Part shown: positions 36,961 through 48,217 of the stretch, one piece after another | Layout: each line of letters begins with the position of its first letter | Numbering within the stretch: position 1 is the first letter of the stretch | Made by a program: the position numbers and the translations under genes | The notes under the pieces: generated by a model | Told to the model about the DNA's origin: nothing | The model's input: the letters and a program-made list of their open reading frames with translations, nothing else | The model's database searches: none | Assembly (NCBI RefSeq): GCF_963662255.1 | Contig: NC_085047.1 | Span: forward strand, 89,958,259-90,022,258 | DNA length: 64,000 bases | Direction of reading: 5' to 3' | Source: Cinclus cinclus | Lineage: Eukaryota; Chordata; Aves; Passeriformes; Cinclidae

Positions 36961-39900
36961 TGCTGGATGTATAATTTAAGATGTACAGTGCAGCAGTGGA
37001 GCCTTTTAGAACTGGATCATCCCTCTGGTCAGCAGTGAGAAAGCTGATGTAAGTGATGGGTGAGCAGACAAGCACTAACAGTTTTGGGAGCTGGCAAGTG
37101 CCACGGATGCTACACATACAGCTAAGAGCACTGTATGTGTTTCAGTCTCTGGTACCAGCCTGTCTGGAGGTGAGACCCAGCTTGCCTGCTGAGCTGCAGG
37201 AATGTCTCAGGATTGCTCTTGGGGGATTGTCTGAGCACTGAGTGGAGCTGCAGTTGAGTCAAGAAAACCAGTCCATCGTGTCAAGTGCTAATGACAGGAA
37301 TTAAGTAGTGCTGTAAACACTTTTTATGAACGAGTATAATCAGTTTGGTGTCTCTTAACAGGCTGGTATGTGATGACTCTGGAGAACCTTGGAACAGCTT
37401 TGGGAAGGGGAGGCAAGACAGAGCATTGTCCCCTCTTAGAGGGCATTTGCTGAAAGTGTGGGGTTTTCTTGTAGCTGTAAGTGGGGCCTCCATGCACAGC
37501 TGGGGGCTGTCCTCACAAACACAGGGTTGTTTGTTTGCTGTTGTAGTAACCAGCCACCTGGGAAAGGTTTCTAAAAACAGTTCTTTTTTATTACTTGGTG
37601 AGCACTCAAAACAATTATAACCATGGCAGAAATTGATGATGGGTTTATCTCAATTTCCTTTTGACAGTTGTCTTTTCTTTCTTTACTCTGAGGTCTGAGA
37701 TGTTTTTGGAATACCAGGATCTTCATCCCTCTCTTCCACGACTCCAGCTCTTCTCCAGGCATTGAAATCACCTTCAGTCTGCCTGTGTCTCATCCTGCTG
37801 GAAAGTCCTTGAACTTTTAACCAGTTGTGTAGTTAAACAGCCCCTTCTCACAGTGCCACGCAAGTACATCTCTCTCTACATGCCCCCAGTTTCTGTACTG
37901 GAGGCATGGCAAGAACTGGAGGAACTGCCTCTGCCAGCAGAGCAGAAAGTGCTCTTCCAGGACTTTCCACCTGAGCAGGCAGTTCTTGGTGCTTGGTGTC
38001 ATCCCTGCTCTGGCTGAGAGGAGAGGTGAACAGTGAACATTAAGGTTCCATGTCACAGAGCATCTGGCCAAGTCAGTGAACCTGGGCTTTGTCTTCTGGC
38101 TCAGCTGAAAGGCTGACACAGAAATTTTAGTAAAACATGCTAAGTAGGCATCCAGAACCTACAACATACAAGATCACTTAGTTGTCTTTCATGTGTTCAT
38201 CTGAAAGAACAAATATGTAGTTTGTATGTCTAATGCAACTAGAAGAGACAGAAAAAGATCAGAGAAGAGGTTGTTCTATTTCATTTCTAGACATTCTACT
38301 TTTGTGTCAAATCAGCATTGTGATTGAGGCATTCTTATTACAATTTTGTAGATACTTGTTTTTAATGGGAGACATTGACATGTGGCATTCTTACACCCCC
38401 TTTTTGTTTTGGCCTTTATGAAATCTGTGTTTTCAGTTCTGAGTAAATTATAGGGGTTGGATTGGCAGTTCCAGATGTAGATGCTATGTTCACAAAGCAA
38501 GTCCTGTACAGTAGCAGAATTAAACTGCCAGTTTATGTGTGCTTGAGCACCTCTGATTTGATCTGAAGAAACCTCCATGCCAGTGAAGAAAGTTAGCAAT
38601 TTTGTCTTCAGCACCAGCATGAACTTTCATGATGCAGAAGTTATGCAGCTGACTGAAGTAAACTGACTGAAGGTATGGCTGCTCTTCCATCCATGTCACT
38701 ACTTACTGATTATAAAACCCTGCCTCTTTACTCCTGTTGATAGCAGGTTTCATACTTTCTGCACTTGCTGGGCTTCAGTAACCTGTTTACTGAGAAAACA
38801 TCCTGTTGTCTAATCTTGAGCCTGGTGTTTTTTTCTACATTTTAATTATATTAAAAAGAAAAAAAAAAAAGCAGGCGGGGGAGAACTTGGATCCTAACAA
38901 TGTTATTTAAGCAATGAGTTCAGCTTGGAGGCTAAACTAGACCTTTTGCTTTTGAATAATTCTGTGGGTGGTGCTGCTTCTGTACAAGCACAAGGTGCCC
39001 TTACTACATTTGTAATTCAAAATAATTTCCAGCAATTTGAGTGCAGATGGAGCCAATCATTGGTGCTTATGTCTAGGCTTTTTCTACCTTCTCATGGAGA
39101 AAAAAAAGTTTCTGATGCTCTTTTGAAGCTGAACATGATACAAAAATCAGGCAGACCTTTCATCTTCCTCTCTCCTGATGCTTGCCATCTTCCCTGTTGG
39201 AACATGAGGACGATGGCGCGTGTTTATCATATGCATCAAGTCTCCTGGACACAGGGCTGGAGTCCGGCCGTGGCTGTCCCTGTGAAGGACCCTAACAAGA
39301 TACTTGTCCCAGCCCCAAACTCTGGAACAAGCAGTTTCCACGAGGTCTGGCACCTATCCCTCTCGCAGACCTGGATCTCCATCTCACACTGGCCCCAGGC
39401 AGAAGCTGGGGTGGGCTGTGTTCACACAAGGACAACAGCACCAGGACAAACAACCCTTGTCTGCACCAGTTGCTATTAAAACATGGGGGAGGTTCCTTTC
39501 CCAGAAGCCTAATGGGAGATGTTTCAATCTCTTCTAATTGAGCAGTGCTACAGTAAAAATGCTATTTGAAAATCAGTGTTCCTTTTACACAGCTCTTCTC
39601 TTTCACCTCTCTCACCATGACCAAGGCATGGAGCTGAATTACAAACCCTACAACATCTGGGTAGTGGCTGACAGCAGGCCACATTCACAAGGGGTCAAAG
39701 CTTAGTCTAGGGTGGGGAGCAGGCATAGGGAAAACCATCTCCTTTAAGGAAGTCTGGCAGCTTCAACAGCCTGGCACAGTTCCTCTGCCCCTCATCCAGA
39801 CCATGGCTAGCCACCGGTCTGACACATGGGCAGCATGCTCTCACATCCATCCTCTCTCTGCCAGGCACAGTCTGTCCCTCTGTGCTGGCCACTGGAAAAG

Positions 39901-39982
39901 CTTGTAGGGGTTATGGAACAAAGGTTGCCTGTCCAGCTAGTGAAGTGAGAAGCGCTGGCTCTTGGATAGAAATGACAATGGC
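36961..39982. other. Intergenic sequence, no supported gene
   Basis: There is an A-rich run near 38860-38874. The longest non-NCK2 open frame in the window, 184 codons (38925-39479, +), lies here, ending in a more GC-rich stretch. It has no recognisable domain, and a frame of that length is expected about once by chance in this much sequence. Confidence 0.6.
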
Positions 39983-40330
39983 TTTTTTTTTTTTTTTTTG
40001 TTTTAACCAAATTATTTATTTGGATAGATGAAACAATAACTGTACACTGTATTCAGAGTAATTCAAAACCAAATTAATGCCACACACTTTTAAACCAAGG
40101 CATAAGGAGCAAGTAAATCCTTCTTCCTAGTCTCAGGGGAGTTGCTTTTCCCCTGCAGCACAGGAGAAGGGCTCATGCATGCTTAAAATGCCATGTATCA
40201 CTTAGAGAGCCCGTGCTGCTGTTCAGATGACACCAGTGGTTAGCACAGTTTTCTTCCCTCTCGACCTATTAATGTGTGTGCTCTCTCATCATCATCCCCT
40301 ATTTTATTTTAATAGGGAGCAGGCTACACC
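39983..40330 (-). pseudogene. Possible 3' end of a minus-strand retrocopy (parent unknown)
   Basis: T17 at 39983-39999, then G and TTTT, is followed by TTTATT at 40015-40020. On the minus strand this reads as AATAAA placed 11-15 nt before a poly(A) tail, the layout of an mRNA end inserted into the genome. The sequence to the right, read on minus, looks like ordinary 3'UTR but I cannot name a parent. The right boundary is arbitrary. CR1 3' ends are not poly(A), so this would not be a CR1 tail. Confidence 0.35.
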
Positions 40331-43300
40331 AGCAGCATAACAATTTGTTTCACAGGGTTCTTCCTCACCTCAGGATGATTGTTAGAAAAAAGCTGGGGTT
40401 GGAGTGACGCATGGGAAATCATTATACTAAAGCTGGAGTGCATGAGGAGTTGGAGTATGGACTATCCCATCTGCATTTGACGGTAATGATGCTCTTGGTT
40501 TTTTAGGATTTTTGGGATGGAAAAAGTCAAGACTGGGTGCAGTAATGCTGCTTTTTGCAGCTGGAGGTACAGGGAGAGGTTTGATGCTGTTATGTACCAT
40601 CTGCTGTTGGGCTGCTGGAGAAGCCGGCAAGTAGCTCCAGATAACCACCTGGGTAGGGAATTTTTCAGAAACGGCTTCTGGGATTGTCCTCAACCCAAAG
40701 ACCCATTAAAATCAGTGTTAGACTGATGAACAGGGATTTCTGCTCATTGCCATAAAGGTTGAAATGACTGGATAGAGAAAGCTATCAGTTTTGAATTCTC
40801 CTTGAGCAGATATTTCTGCCCAGGAAAATGCCCCTCTTGGGGTGGAGAATGAATGGAAATTAGTTATAGGGAGTTCCAAGGGAAGGCAAAAATGAAAGTA
40901 ATTTAATCAAAGTATTTATGTTGCAAAGATAACTAATTTGTATTGAGAAATAAAGATCTTAGGATATAAAACAGGAAAATGAAATATTTTATGTGTGGAA
41001 GTACTTTTAATAGATTCTGAATACTAGATTGTATACTGGAGTAAATTTGTACCATTAGTTCTGTGCAGAAGAAAATGAGATTTTTGTAAGAGAAACAGTA
41101 GCAGGACATTGTCTCACCTTACATTTACCTCCAGAAAATTTTGGTTTTCTCCTGTTAGTATCTTGACCAAAACCCCAAGCATTTCTTTAATGCTTATTCT
41201 GAATGCTGCTTTGCACTGTATTGCACAGAGTAGGGGCAAGTAACTGAAACAGACCAATGGGGATAGCATAAAAATTATTGTACAAAGAGAGATTGTTTAG
41301 ATATCTTTATTTAGCAAGTGAAGTACATTGCCAATAGGAAGGAGAAAATGGAAGCTCAGCTGTTTACCAAGGCAACAGAAATTTTCCTGAAGCGAGGCCA
41401 GTTTTGATATGAGCTGTTAATTTTGCTTGATTTTTTCAGGGCTACTTCTGAATAGGATTTGAATATCATGTTTTTGTGTGAAGGCATAAACATCTTGCTT
41501 TCAGTTCATGTTAGTTTTGCATCTGTGCTTCTAAAAACTGATGGCTGGTCTGGCACTTGAAGGCCCATAACATGGCTGAGGTTGTAGCACGACCTGAAAC
41601 AAGTTGTGCCCTGTTGTTTTTGGGAAGGGCTGGGATCCTTGTGGCACCAAAACAAGGCTCTTGAAATAGCGCCAAGGGCATTGTGTTAATCCTGTATTTT
41701 TTGCCCTTCTCTTCTTCCATCTCAGCAAAACTTTTCCTTGTGGCCCTGCTCCAGCAAGCCATTTAACTGTGTGCAGGTGCAGGCACAGGATGGGACCTCC
41801 TGGCACGTCTCGCTGTGTGCTGAACTGTATTTTCAATGAGAAAACAACTACAAGGTAAATTCTGTGGCCACCTGCCCCTGCCAGCCCCAGTCTTCGTTAG
41901 GGCTGAGACAAACATCTTCCCAGAGCACCGAGGTTAGGGTGACAAACCAGGAAACGCCAAGGGAATGAACATTTCACTCTCCAACCTTCAAAGATGGGTG
42001 CAGCTGCCAGGATTGACCTGCAGCACTCTGGCTTTGTCCATGAGAGCAGTTGTGCTGGGTGGTGCAGCAGGCTGTGCCTGGGTCTCACTGCTCCCTGAGC
42101 ACACTTGTTTGAGCACAGGTTGGCTTGTCATGCAAGGCCACCTGCAGCTCGTGCTCCACCAGTGATCCACCTTGTCCCAATTCTCAGTGGCCAGCGCAGG
42201 TGGTGATGTCCTAGAGATTGCCATCTGTGAAACACTAGAGGAGGGTGAACATTTTTCTGCAGGGTTTCCTATGGATCCCATTTTTTAGTGCTCCCTAGAC
42301 ACAGCTACTAGTTGGTGGTTTCAATACCAGCAAACCTATGAGATGTCAAGTGTATTTCTGCCTTCATCCTGCCTCAGATAAGTACCAGGTATGAGTGCCA
42401 GTACATGAATGTCCTTTCTCTTTCCACCAGGCCACTCACAGTCCTGACCCACTGACCATAAGCCAAGTCTTGTTCTTTGGCCCCTTTTCTACTGCAGATG
42501 TGAGAAGGAGCTCTGAGGGATCTCCTGTATCTCACACCCACACTGATAACTACCCTTCCCCATTAACAGGAACCCTCAGCCTTCTCTTCCCCACAAATAC
42601 CTTTCCTCACAATTTCACCCTATTATTCCTCCACTTCCCCTTAGTTTCTGCCAAGAAGAATTTGTTTAGCTTCAAGTGTTTTTAGATTTCTCACTGGACT
42701 CAAATTGCAGTGCTTCAGTGTGAACTTGCCCCTCCTCATCACCTTCTTAGCAGACCCAGGTTTTAAGAGCATACCACTACTTTATTTCCTTCCACTCCCT
42801 GGGTGAAAAGTGCATTTTGTAGGTATTGTTCAGGTTTGGAGCATGATGAACTGTCCTACTGATTCTGTTGAGAAAAAGAGAATAATTGAATGCTAGAAAT
42901 TTTCTTGACCTGCCCAAACATGTGACCCGTTTGCCTGAGCTCTTGCACGTGTGACTGCCCCCCTAAGAGCTCGATTGTTTTGGCAATACAGTGTTGAATT
43001 GGCCATATCCCAGTAGGGAATTACTGAAGTGGAAGTGTCAACAGGCTTGCAAGTATGAAGTTATGACCAGAATCTGCTTTTTTGAGCAAGTTCTGGTAGA
43101 CTTCTATACACTTCAGGAAAATTATGAATTTATCTGTGGATCATATCCCCTGGCTTGCACAACTGACCAGAGTCAGTCTCATGGAGTTATTTATGGTGTT
43201 CACCTCATTTTAATAATATTTTCTTCCTTTTGAGCACTGTGAACAATCATTTTGTACAGTTTGTCAAGTTTGTGTGATTTGGGAGTTTTATTTCAAAGGA

Positions 43301-43379
43301 CTTCTAGGTAATATTAAAATACGATTTGCTTTTAACCCCAAGGAGGAAAATAAAACTAATGGGCATGATCAAATTCCCA
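40331..43379. other. Intergenic sequence, nothing recognised
   Basis: Mixed composition. Open frames up to 101 codons on either strand (41531-41836 -, 41988-42281 -, 42395-42685 +) show no domain. Pyrimidine-rich at 42400-42680. No transposon is identified. Confidence 0.6.
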
Positions 43380-45010
43380 CTTATTTAGAAAAAAATCTAC
43401 AAATATCCTTTGAGAAATGGACTTGAGTGAGGCTTAACCAAGAACCCTAAGCCATGGGCCGAGATGAAGAGGTTCCCAGAGAAGTCTGAGGAGCTTGTTC
43501 TTTCCTTTGGCAACCCCAGACTTCCTAGGCAAATGAGAGCTCTAAACTTTGTTCCTTTCCTAACCCAAACCGTAACCCTAGGCACAGACTAAACCCTTTT
43601 CCAAGGATCACAAGCTGTAGCAGAAATCAAAAAACTATCATTGGAGAAATATTTTTGCATTCTCCCTTGTCAGCCACAATACAACTGGAGTTCAAGGGTT
43701 TTCCCTCTCCTTACCTTAAACACTGGCCTTGGCTGGATTATCACAAGCCATACCAATGATGAAATTTTCAGAGACAAAACCCTAATGAATATAGTCCCTC
43801 CCTCTGAGGGAGCTCCTTGGCAGCTCCACATCACATGCAGTTCTAGGCTTTGACATTGCCCTGAACTAATCTTAGCCCCAAACCTTCTGTGTGAGCCCAG
43901 CATTTGCCAGAGAGACTAAGCCATGCCAAGATAACAAACCTGGGAGGGTAGAAAGCTCTTTGCAGCCTCTCCTTTGCCTTTGGCAGTGCATTAACAACCT
44001 CATGCTAGCTGGAGCTGTAGGACCTCTAAGTGCTCAAACTGCAACCTAAGCCCAGGTGTGGGCTGCTTCACAGGTAAGAACACACAGCCGTGGCTGAGAT
44101 GGAACGTGTAGCAGGGGGTTCAATTTTTTTACTGTTCATTCCAGCCTTTTCCAAAGCCTTTGCTGACCTTTGCCATCTGGCTTTGCCCTTCTTCCATCCT
44201 TAACCCTAGATCCTGAGGGGAGCTGATCCTCAGTCAAGCACACAGAGCAGTGGTCCAAATGAAAGAGCAATCAGTGGAGAAATATTTCTGTGACCTGCAC
44301 TTCTCTTCAGAAGTCCCTTACCAGTGTCATGCTAACTGTTGCTGTAGGCTTTTTCCCTTTCCCAGCACTGAACTCAGCTCTAAGGCTGTGCATGGGACAG
44401 CCCTTTGCTGAGAAACCAAAGCCCAAATCAAGCAATTGTCAAAGGAATGACCTTCTGGATGACTGCTGCTTCTCCTGGCAGTGGGAAATGCAACATCTAC
44501 TGAAGCTTCAGTGTGTCTCTCCCTCCTAAAGCAAAAGTCTGACGATGACTTAACTATAATTAGGGATAACCTCCTGTGGTCCCAATGAAGATGTCAGAGG
44601 AGCAATCTTCCAGGAAACCCAAACCTTAATTCTAACACTAAATGTGAAATGAGCCCTGGGCCATCATTTAAATGAAAAAAAGTGTAGGGAAGAGACATTT
44701 TTCTTTCCTTCTCCTTACTTTGGAATCCCCTTAGCAGCCTCATGCCAACAGAGCTCCTGTCCCAACTTTCTCCCTGTTTCTGTCCCAAACCTAACCCTGC
44801 CCCAAACTCTCAACTCAGCTTACCTAGAGCCCAAGGAAAAGGGTTGTCTAGAGGTAATTTTTTTCAGCCTATACATTGCTTTGCCAGTCCTGTGCTAACT
44901 GGGGCTTTAAGCTTTGTCCCATTCCTGAACAGTGTTGCTGTAACCTGAGTTTTATCCCAATCCCTAAACTAGGCAATTCAAAAGCTAATCAGGTAATTCC
45001 ATGCTGACAG
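43380..45010 (+). repeat. Diverged tandem array with telomere-like TAACCC words
   Basis: Related segments recur in the same orientation. GGAGAAATATTT occurs at about 43643 and 44276, each after a similar GAAA..CA(A)..ATCA lead-in. An anchor like CATGCTAACTGGAGCTGTAGG recurs at about 44001, 44329, 44741 and 44891, followed by GCTTTGTCCC-like words. TAACCC occurs at 43561, 43573, 44201 and 44792, usually in a Pu-poor context (CCTAACCC, CCGTAACCCTA). Three of the four spacings are multiples of roughly 150-165 bp. The copies are old and indel-rich. There is no coding function. Confidence 0.6.
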
Positions 45011-47233
45011 TCTCTAGCCTTCCTTCCAGCTACAGTGATTCACTGTTACTGTTTGAGCCCTGTGCTCCTTGTGATGCTTAATGCCACTGACAGGCACAGC
45101 ACAATTCAAGATCAGTAACAGACATGTATTGCTAGTGAGCCCTATTTAATGTTCTTCCTCTCTAATGGGAAAAAAAAAAAAAACAAAAAACAAACAAACC
45201 AAACTCAAACACCTCTGCCAGGCAGCACTGTTGTGTCTGTGGTTAATTATGGGGAGGATTGAAGACCAGATGACATCCTTGTGAGATGAGAACATTTGTC
45301 CACTAACCTGTGTGTACTGTGTGGTGAAGTGTTGGGGACAAGAGCTTCAGACACTATTTTCCTGCCTTTTCTGGTACAGGCCATGCACTGTTGGACCCCA
45401 TGCTGAAGACACTCCCCTGGCATCCAGTTGGAAGAACAGAAGGATCAAACCAGCTCCCTGTTCTTTTGTATCCGGCTCTTGCAGTTCCTGCCAATAGCAC
45501 CCAGAGAAAGACCACGTGTTTGTTTTCATGTAGTGTCTCCCACCCATCAGCTGGAGCAAGCCATGGATCACTGTGATCTAAATCCTGCAGGCATTTCCCT
45601 CGGCCACCCCCTTTAAATCTTTGTGCACATTGGAAAATCACTTATTAATAAAATAATAAGCTTCCCCTATTAGGAGAGATTATTTCTGTAATTTCTGCTT
45701 ATGTGTTCCAGTATTCTCAAGGACCTCTTGCCTATTGTGCTTTAATGCTGGGAAGGATAGGGCATTTGGCCCCCCTCCCCCCTGAAATATTTTCCATCAG
45801 GAAAAGGAATGAGCCATGTATGGAAAACGAAACAGTGAATGTTAACAAGTCCTCACCCTGAGGTGTGCTCTCTGGTAATTATTGTTTCAGATGGCTCTGG
45901 ATTCGGGTTATCTCCTGTAGCTTCTCAGACCTTTAACAAAAGAATAAAAGCTCCTTGTGATCAGCCCATCTGCATCTAAACTGTGACCATACCACAACTC
46001 AGAGCTGCAGGCTTGAATTTAGACTGGCACAGTGGAAATCAAGGTAAATGTGCATCTTCAGAGAGCTTGAGGGTTTAAGGGCAGAAAGGGAGGATTACTC
46101 TAAAATTTGGAAGGAAAATGGAAAGAGACACTGCTAGGAAAGAAAATTACTAAAGATTTCTGTAGGCAAATACCAGGTCAAGTGCTGATGAATGGTAACT
46201 GCCCAAGGATAACTCATGAGTTATTGTGTGCTGGAAAGTAATAGACTACACTGAGCATCCCCATTCAGCAGAAAGAAAGAGCCCTGCTGCATGCCCATGT
46301 GATACACAAGGGCTTACCTACGTGGTTTTAGTAGTGCTGTAACTCCATCTGTAGCAATTAAATCAAGACATCCCTCTGGCATGGGTTCAGTTAGAGATGG
46401 GATCCCATTTCCACATATTTAATAGAGAAGGCTGTGTGGATGTAAAAAACTCCAAGAAGATAGAGCCACCACCTGCGCAAAAGTTTGTAGCATTGTGATT
46501 GCATGGGCACTGAGTCACAATTCTATACCCAAAGGTAGAGTAAATCACTAAAAACACCCAAACCAAATCCCTGTGACATCATTTTTTTAAAAAACAAAAG
46601 CTTTGTTTTGCTGCATGTTCATCTTTCCAGCTCCTTGACACCCAACACCAGCGGGATACATGGATCTGCAGGCAGAAGAAGTGAAAATGTGGGTGAGCCA
46701 AGGGTGGAAGAGCTGTCCTGGCACAGCAGACTGAAACTGCGCTGCCAGTAGCTCCCACGGGGCTGCTGTGCAGGGTAACAGCCAACAGGAGCAGGGTCTG
46801 ATGAGATGGAATTGACAAAGGGCTCTCCTGCTGTGGGAGACAGCAATGGAAAAGGTGCCCAGGGGAGGAATGAATGGTGAAGCAGGTACAAGGGTTGATA
46901 AACCCATAAATCTTCAGCCCTGGCACGTGTCTGGCCATTTCGTGTGCTCGTTAGGTCAGTGATGAAAGACTTATTCATTAAATCATTGTATCCTGAAATG
47001 TGTTGCATTTTAGTAGAAATAACATTTTGAAGCAAGATAAATTATTTATTCCTGACCCTTTCACCTCAGCCAGAACACTTTTTCATGCAATTTAACTGAA
47101 TTAACATGTAAGCTGTGATCCTATGAAGCAGTGAATTCTACAGTGGTGCTACAGGACAGAGCTCCCCTGGGCATGGGCTGTGACACCAGAACAGAGCAGC
47201 AGGCAGGGGAAAAAATGAAAACATTTTTAAAAC
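45011..47233. other. Intergenic sequence, no supported gene
   Basis: It contains an A-rich run with CAAA repeats at 45170-45205. At 46619-46907 all three minus-strand frames are open (106-138 codons), which fits a local lack of TTA/CTA/TCA words more than a real gene. None of the translations resembles a known protein. Confidence 0.55.
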
Positions 47234-47341
47234 CTTTTTCTTTTTTCTTTTTCTTTTTCTTTTTCTTTTTCTTTTTCTTTTTCTTTTTCTTTTTCTTTTT
47301 CTTTTTCTTTTTCTTTTTCTTTTTCTTTTTCTTTTTCTTTC
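47234..47341 (+). repeat. (CTTTTT)n microsatellite, about 18 units
   Basis: A near-perfect hexanucleotide repeat of 108 bp, all pyrimidine on the + strand and all purine on the minus strand. The open frames across it are artefacts of the repeat (poly-Phe or poly-Lys). Confidence 0.97.
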
Positions 47342-48180
47342 TAAAGTGTTGAGGTGGTGTGAATGAGCAGATTGGGGTCAGGTCTTTAGCTTGTCTTCTC
47401 ATGATATTTTCAAGCCTGAGTCAGTGGTTATGCAAAAAAGAAGCAGCAGAAATAACAATTTGCCACTATTTGTCGTGATGTATTTTGGTTAATTGTGCTC
47501 ACAAAAGCTTGCAGAAGATCACAACTGGCTCATGGGACCACATTAATCTGAGGAATATTTGTCTTTAGATTTGAAAAGAGTGAATTTCTTAGATTGTATA
47601 TCCACAACAAACAAGAAGTTCATTCTCATTACAGAAATCAGGAAGCGCATTTCCAGCAGGAGGCATGAAGGACATGCATGACCACAACAGGCTGAAAAGG
47701 TGTTTTTAAATTATCGTCCTCCCTGGTCACAGCATTTGGGGTGACATTTAGAAAGCCCAAGGAAATCTGTGGGCCCCTAAAATGACTAGCTGCATGGAGG
47801 TGGGTTTTATTCTTCCAGGAGTGATTATTGCTTCCTATGGTTACTCTGAGTGGGGATTGTGTTTGGTGTCAGGGCAGTGCCTTGTTGCTCACCCAGTTCC
47901 CCAGCTCAGGGTCTTTTGCAGTGTCAGTGGGGGATGCATTGAATGAAATGTGTTTATTAAGTCTTTCTCAAAAAGTACATCAGAAGAAAGAAGAGGACCC
48001 CCTTTCTTTAGAAAGCGACAGAATTAGTCCAGGATGTGGTAGCATCTTCCTCTTTCCCTCAGGCTCCTTGGGTTCATCTCTCACACTTTCCTGTTGAAAC
48101 TGCTTCCCTTTGTTTCAGTAGTCATTTGGCTAGAGAAAAAAGAGCAAACACAAGGCAATTGCAATAACATGGGTAGTAGC

Positions 48181-48217
<37 letters not shown>
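48181..48217 (+). repeat. (AAT)12 microsatellite
   Basis: Twelve uninterrupted AAT units, flanked by GTAGC on the left and AGCAAC on the right. Confidence 0.97.

Noticed and set aside
43561..43580. True interstitial telomere repeat
   Set aside because: Only isolated TAACCC words occur, never three in tandem; at most this is telomere-like sequence within the diverged array.
45170..45205. A-rich run as a retrotransposon tail
   Set aside because: There is no AATAAA upstream and the run degenerates into CAAA repeats, so a simple A-rich repeat is more likely.
47121..47402. Minus-strand 93-codon frame with a long poly-Lys run
   Set aside because: It is a translation of the (CTTTTT)n microsatellite.
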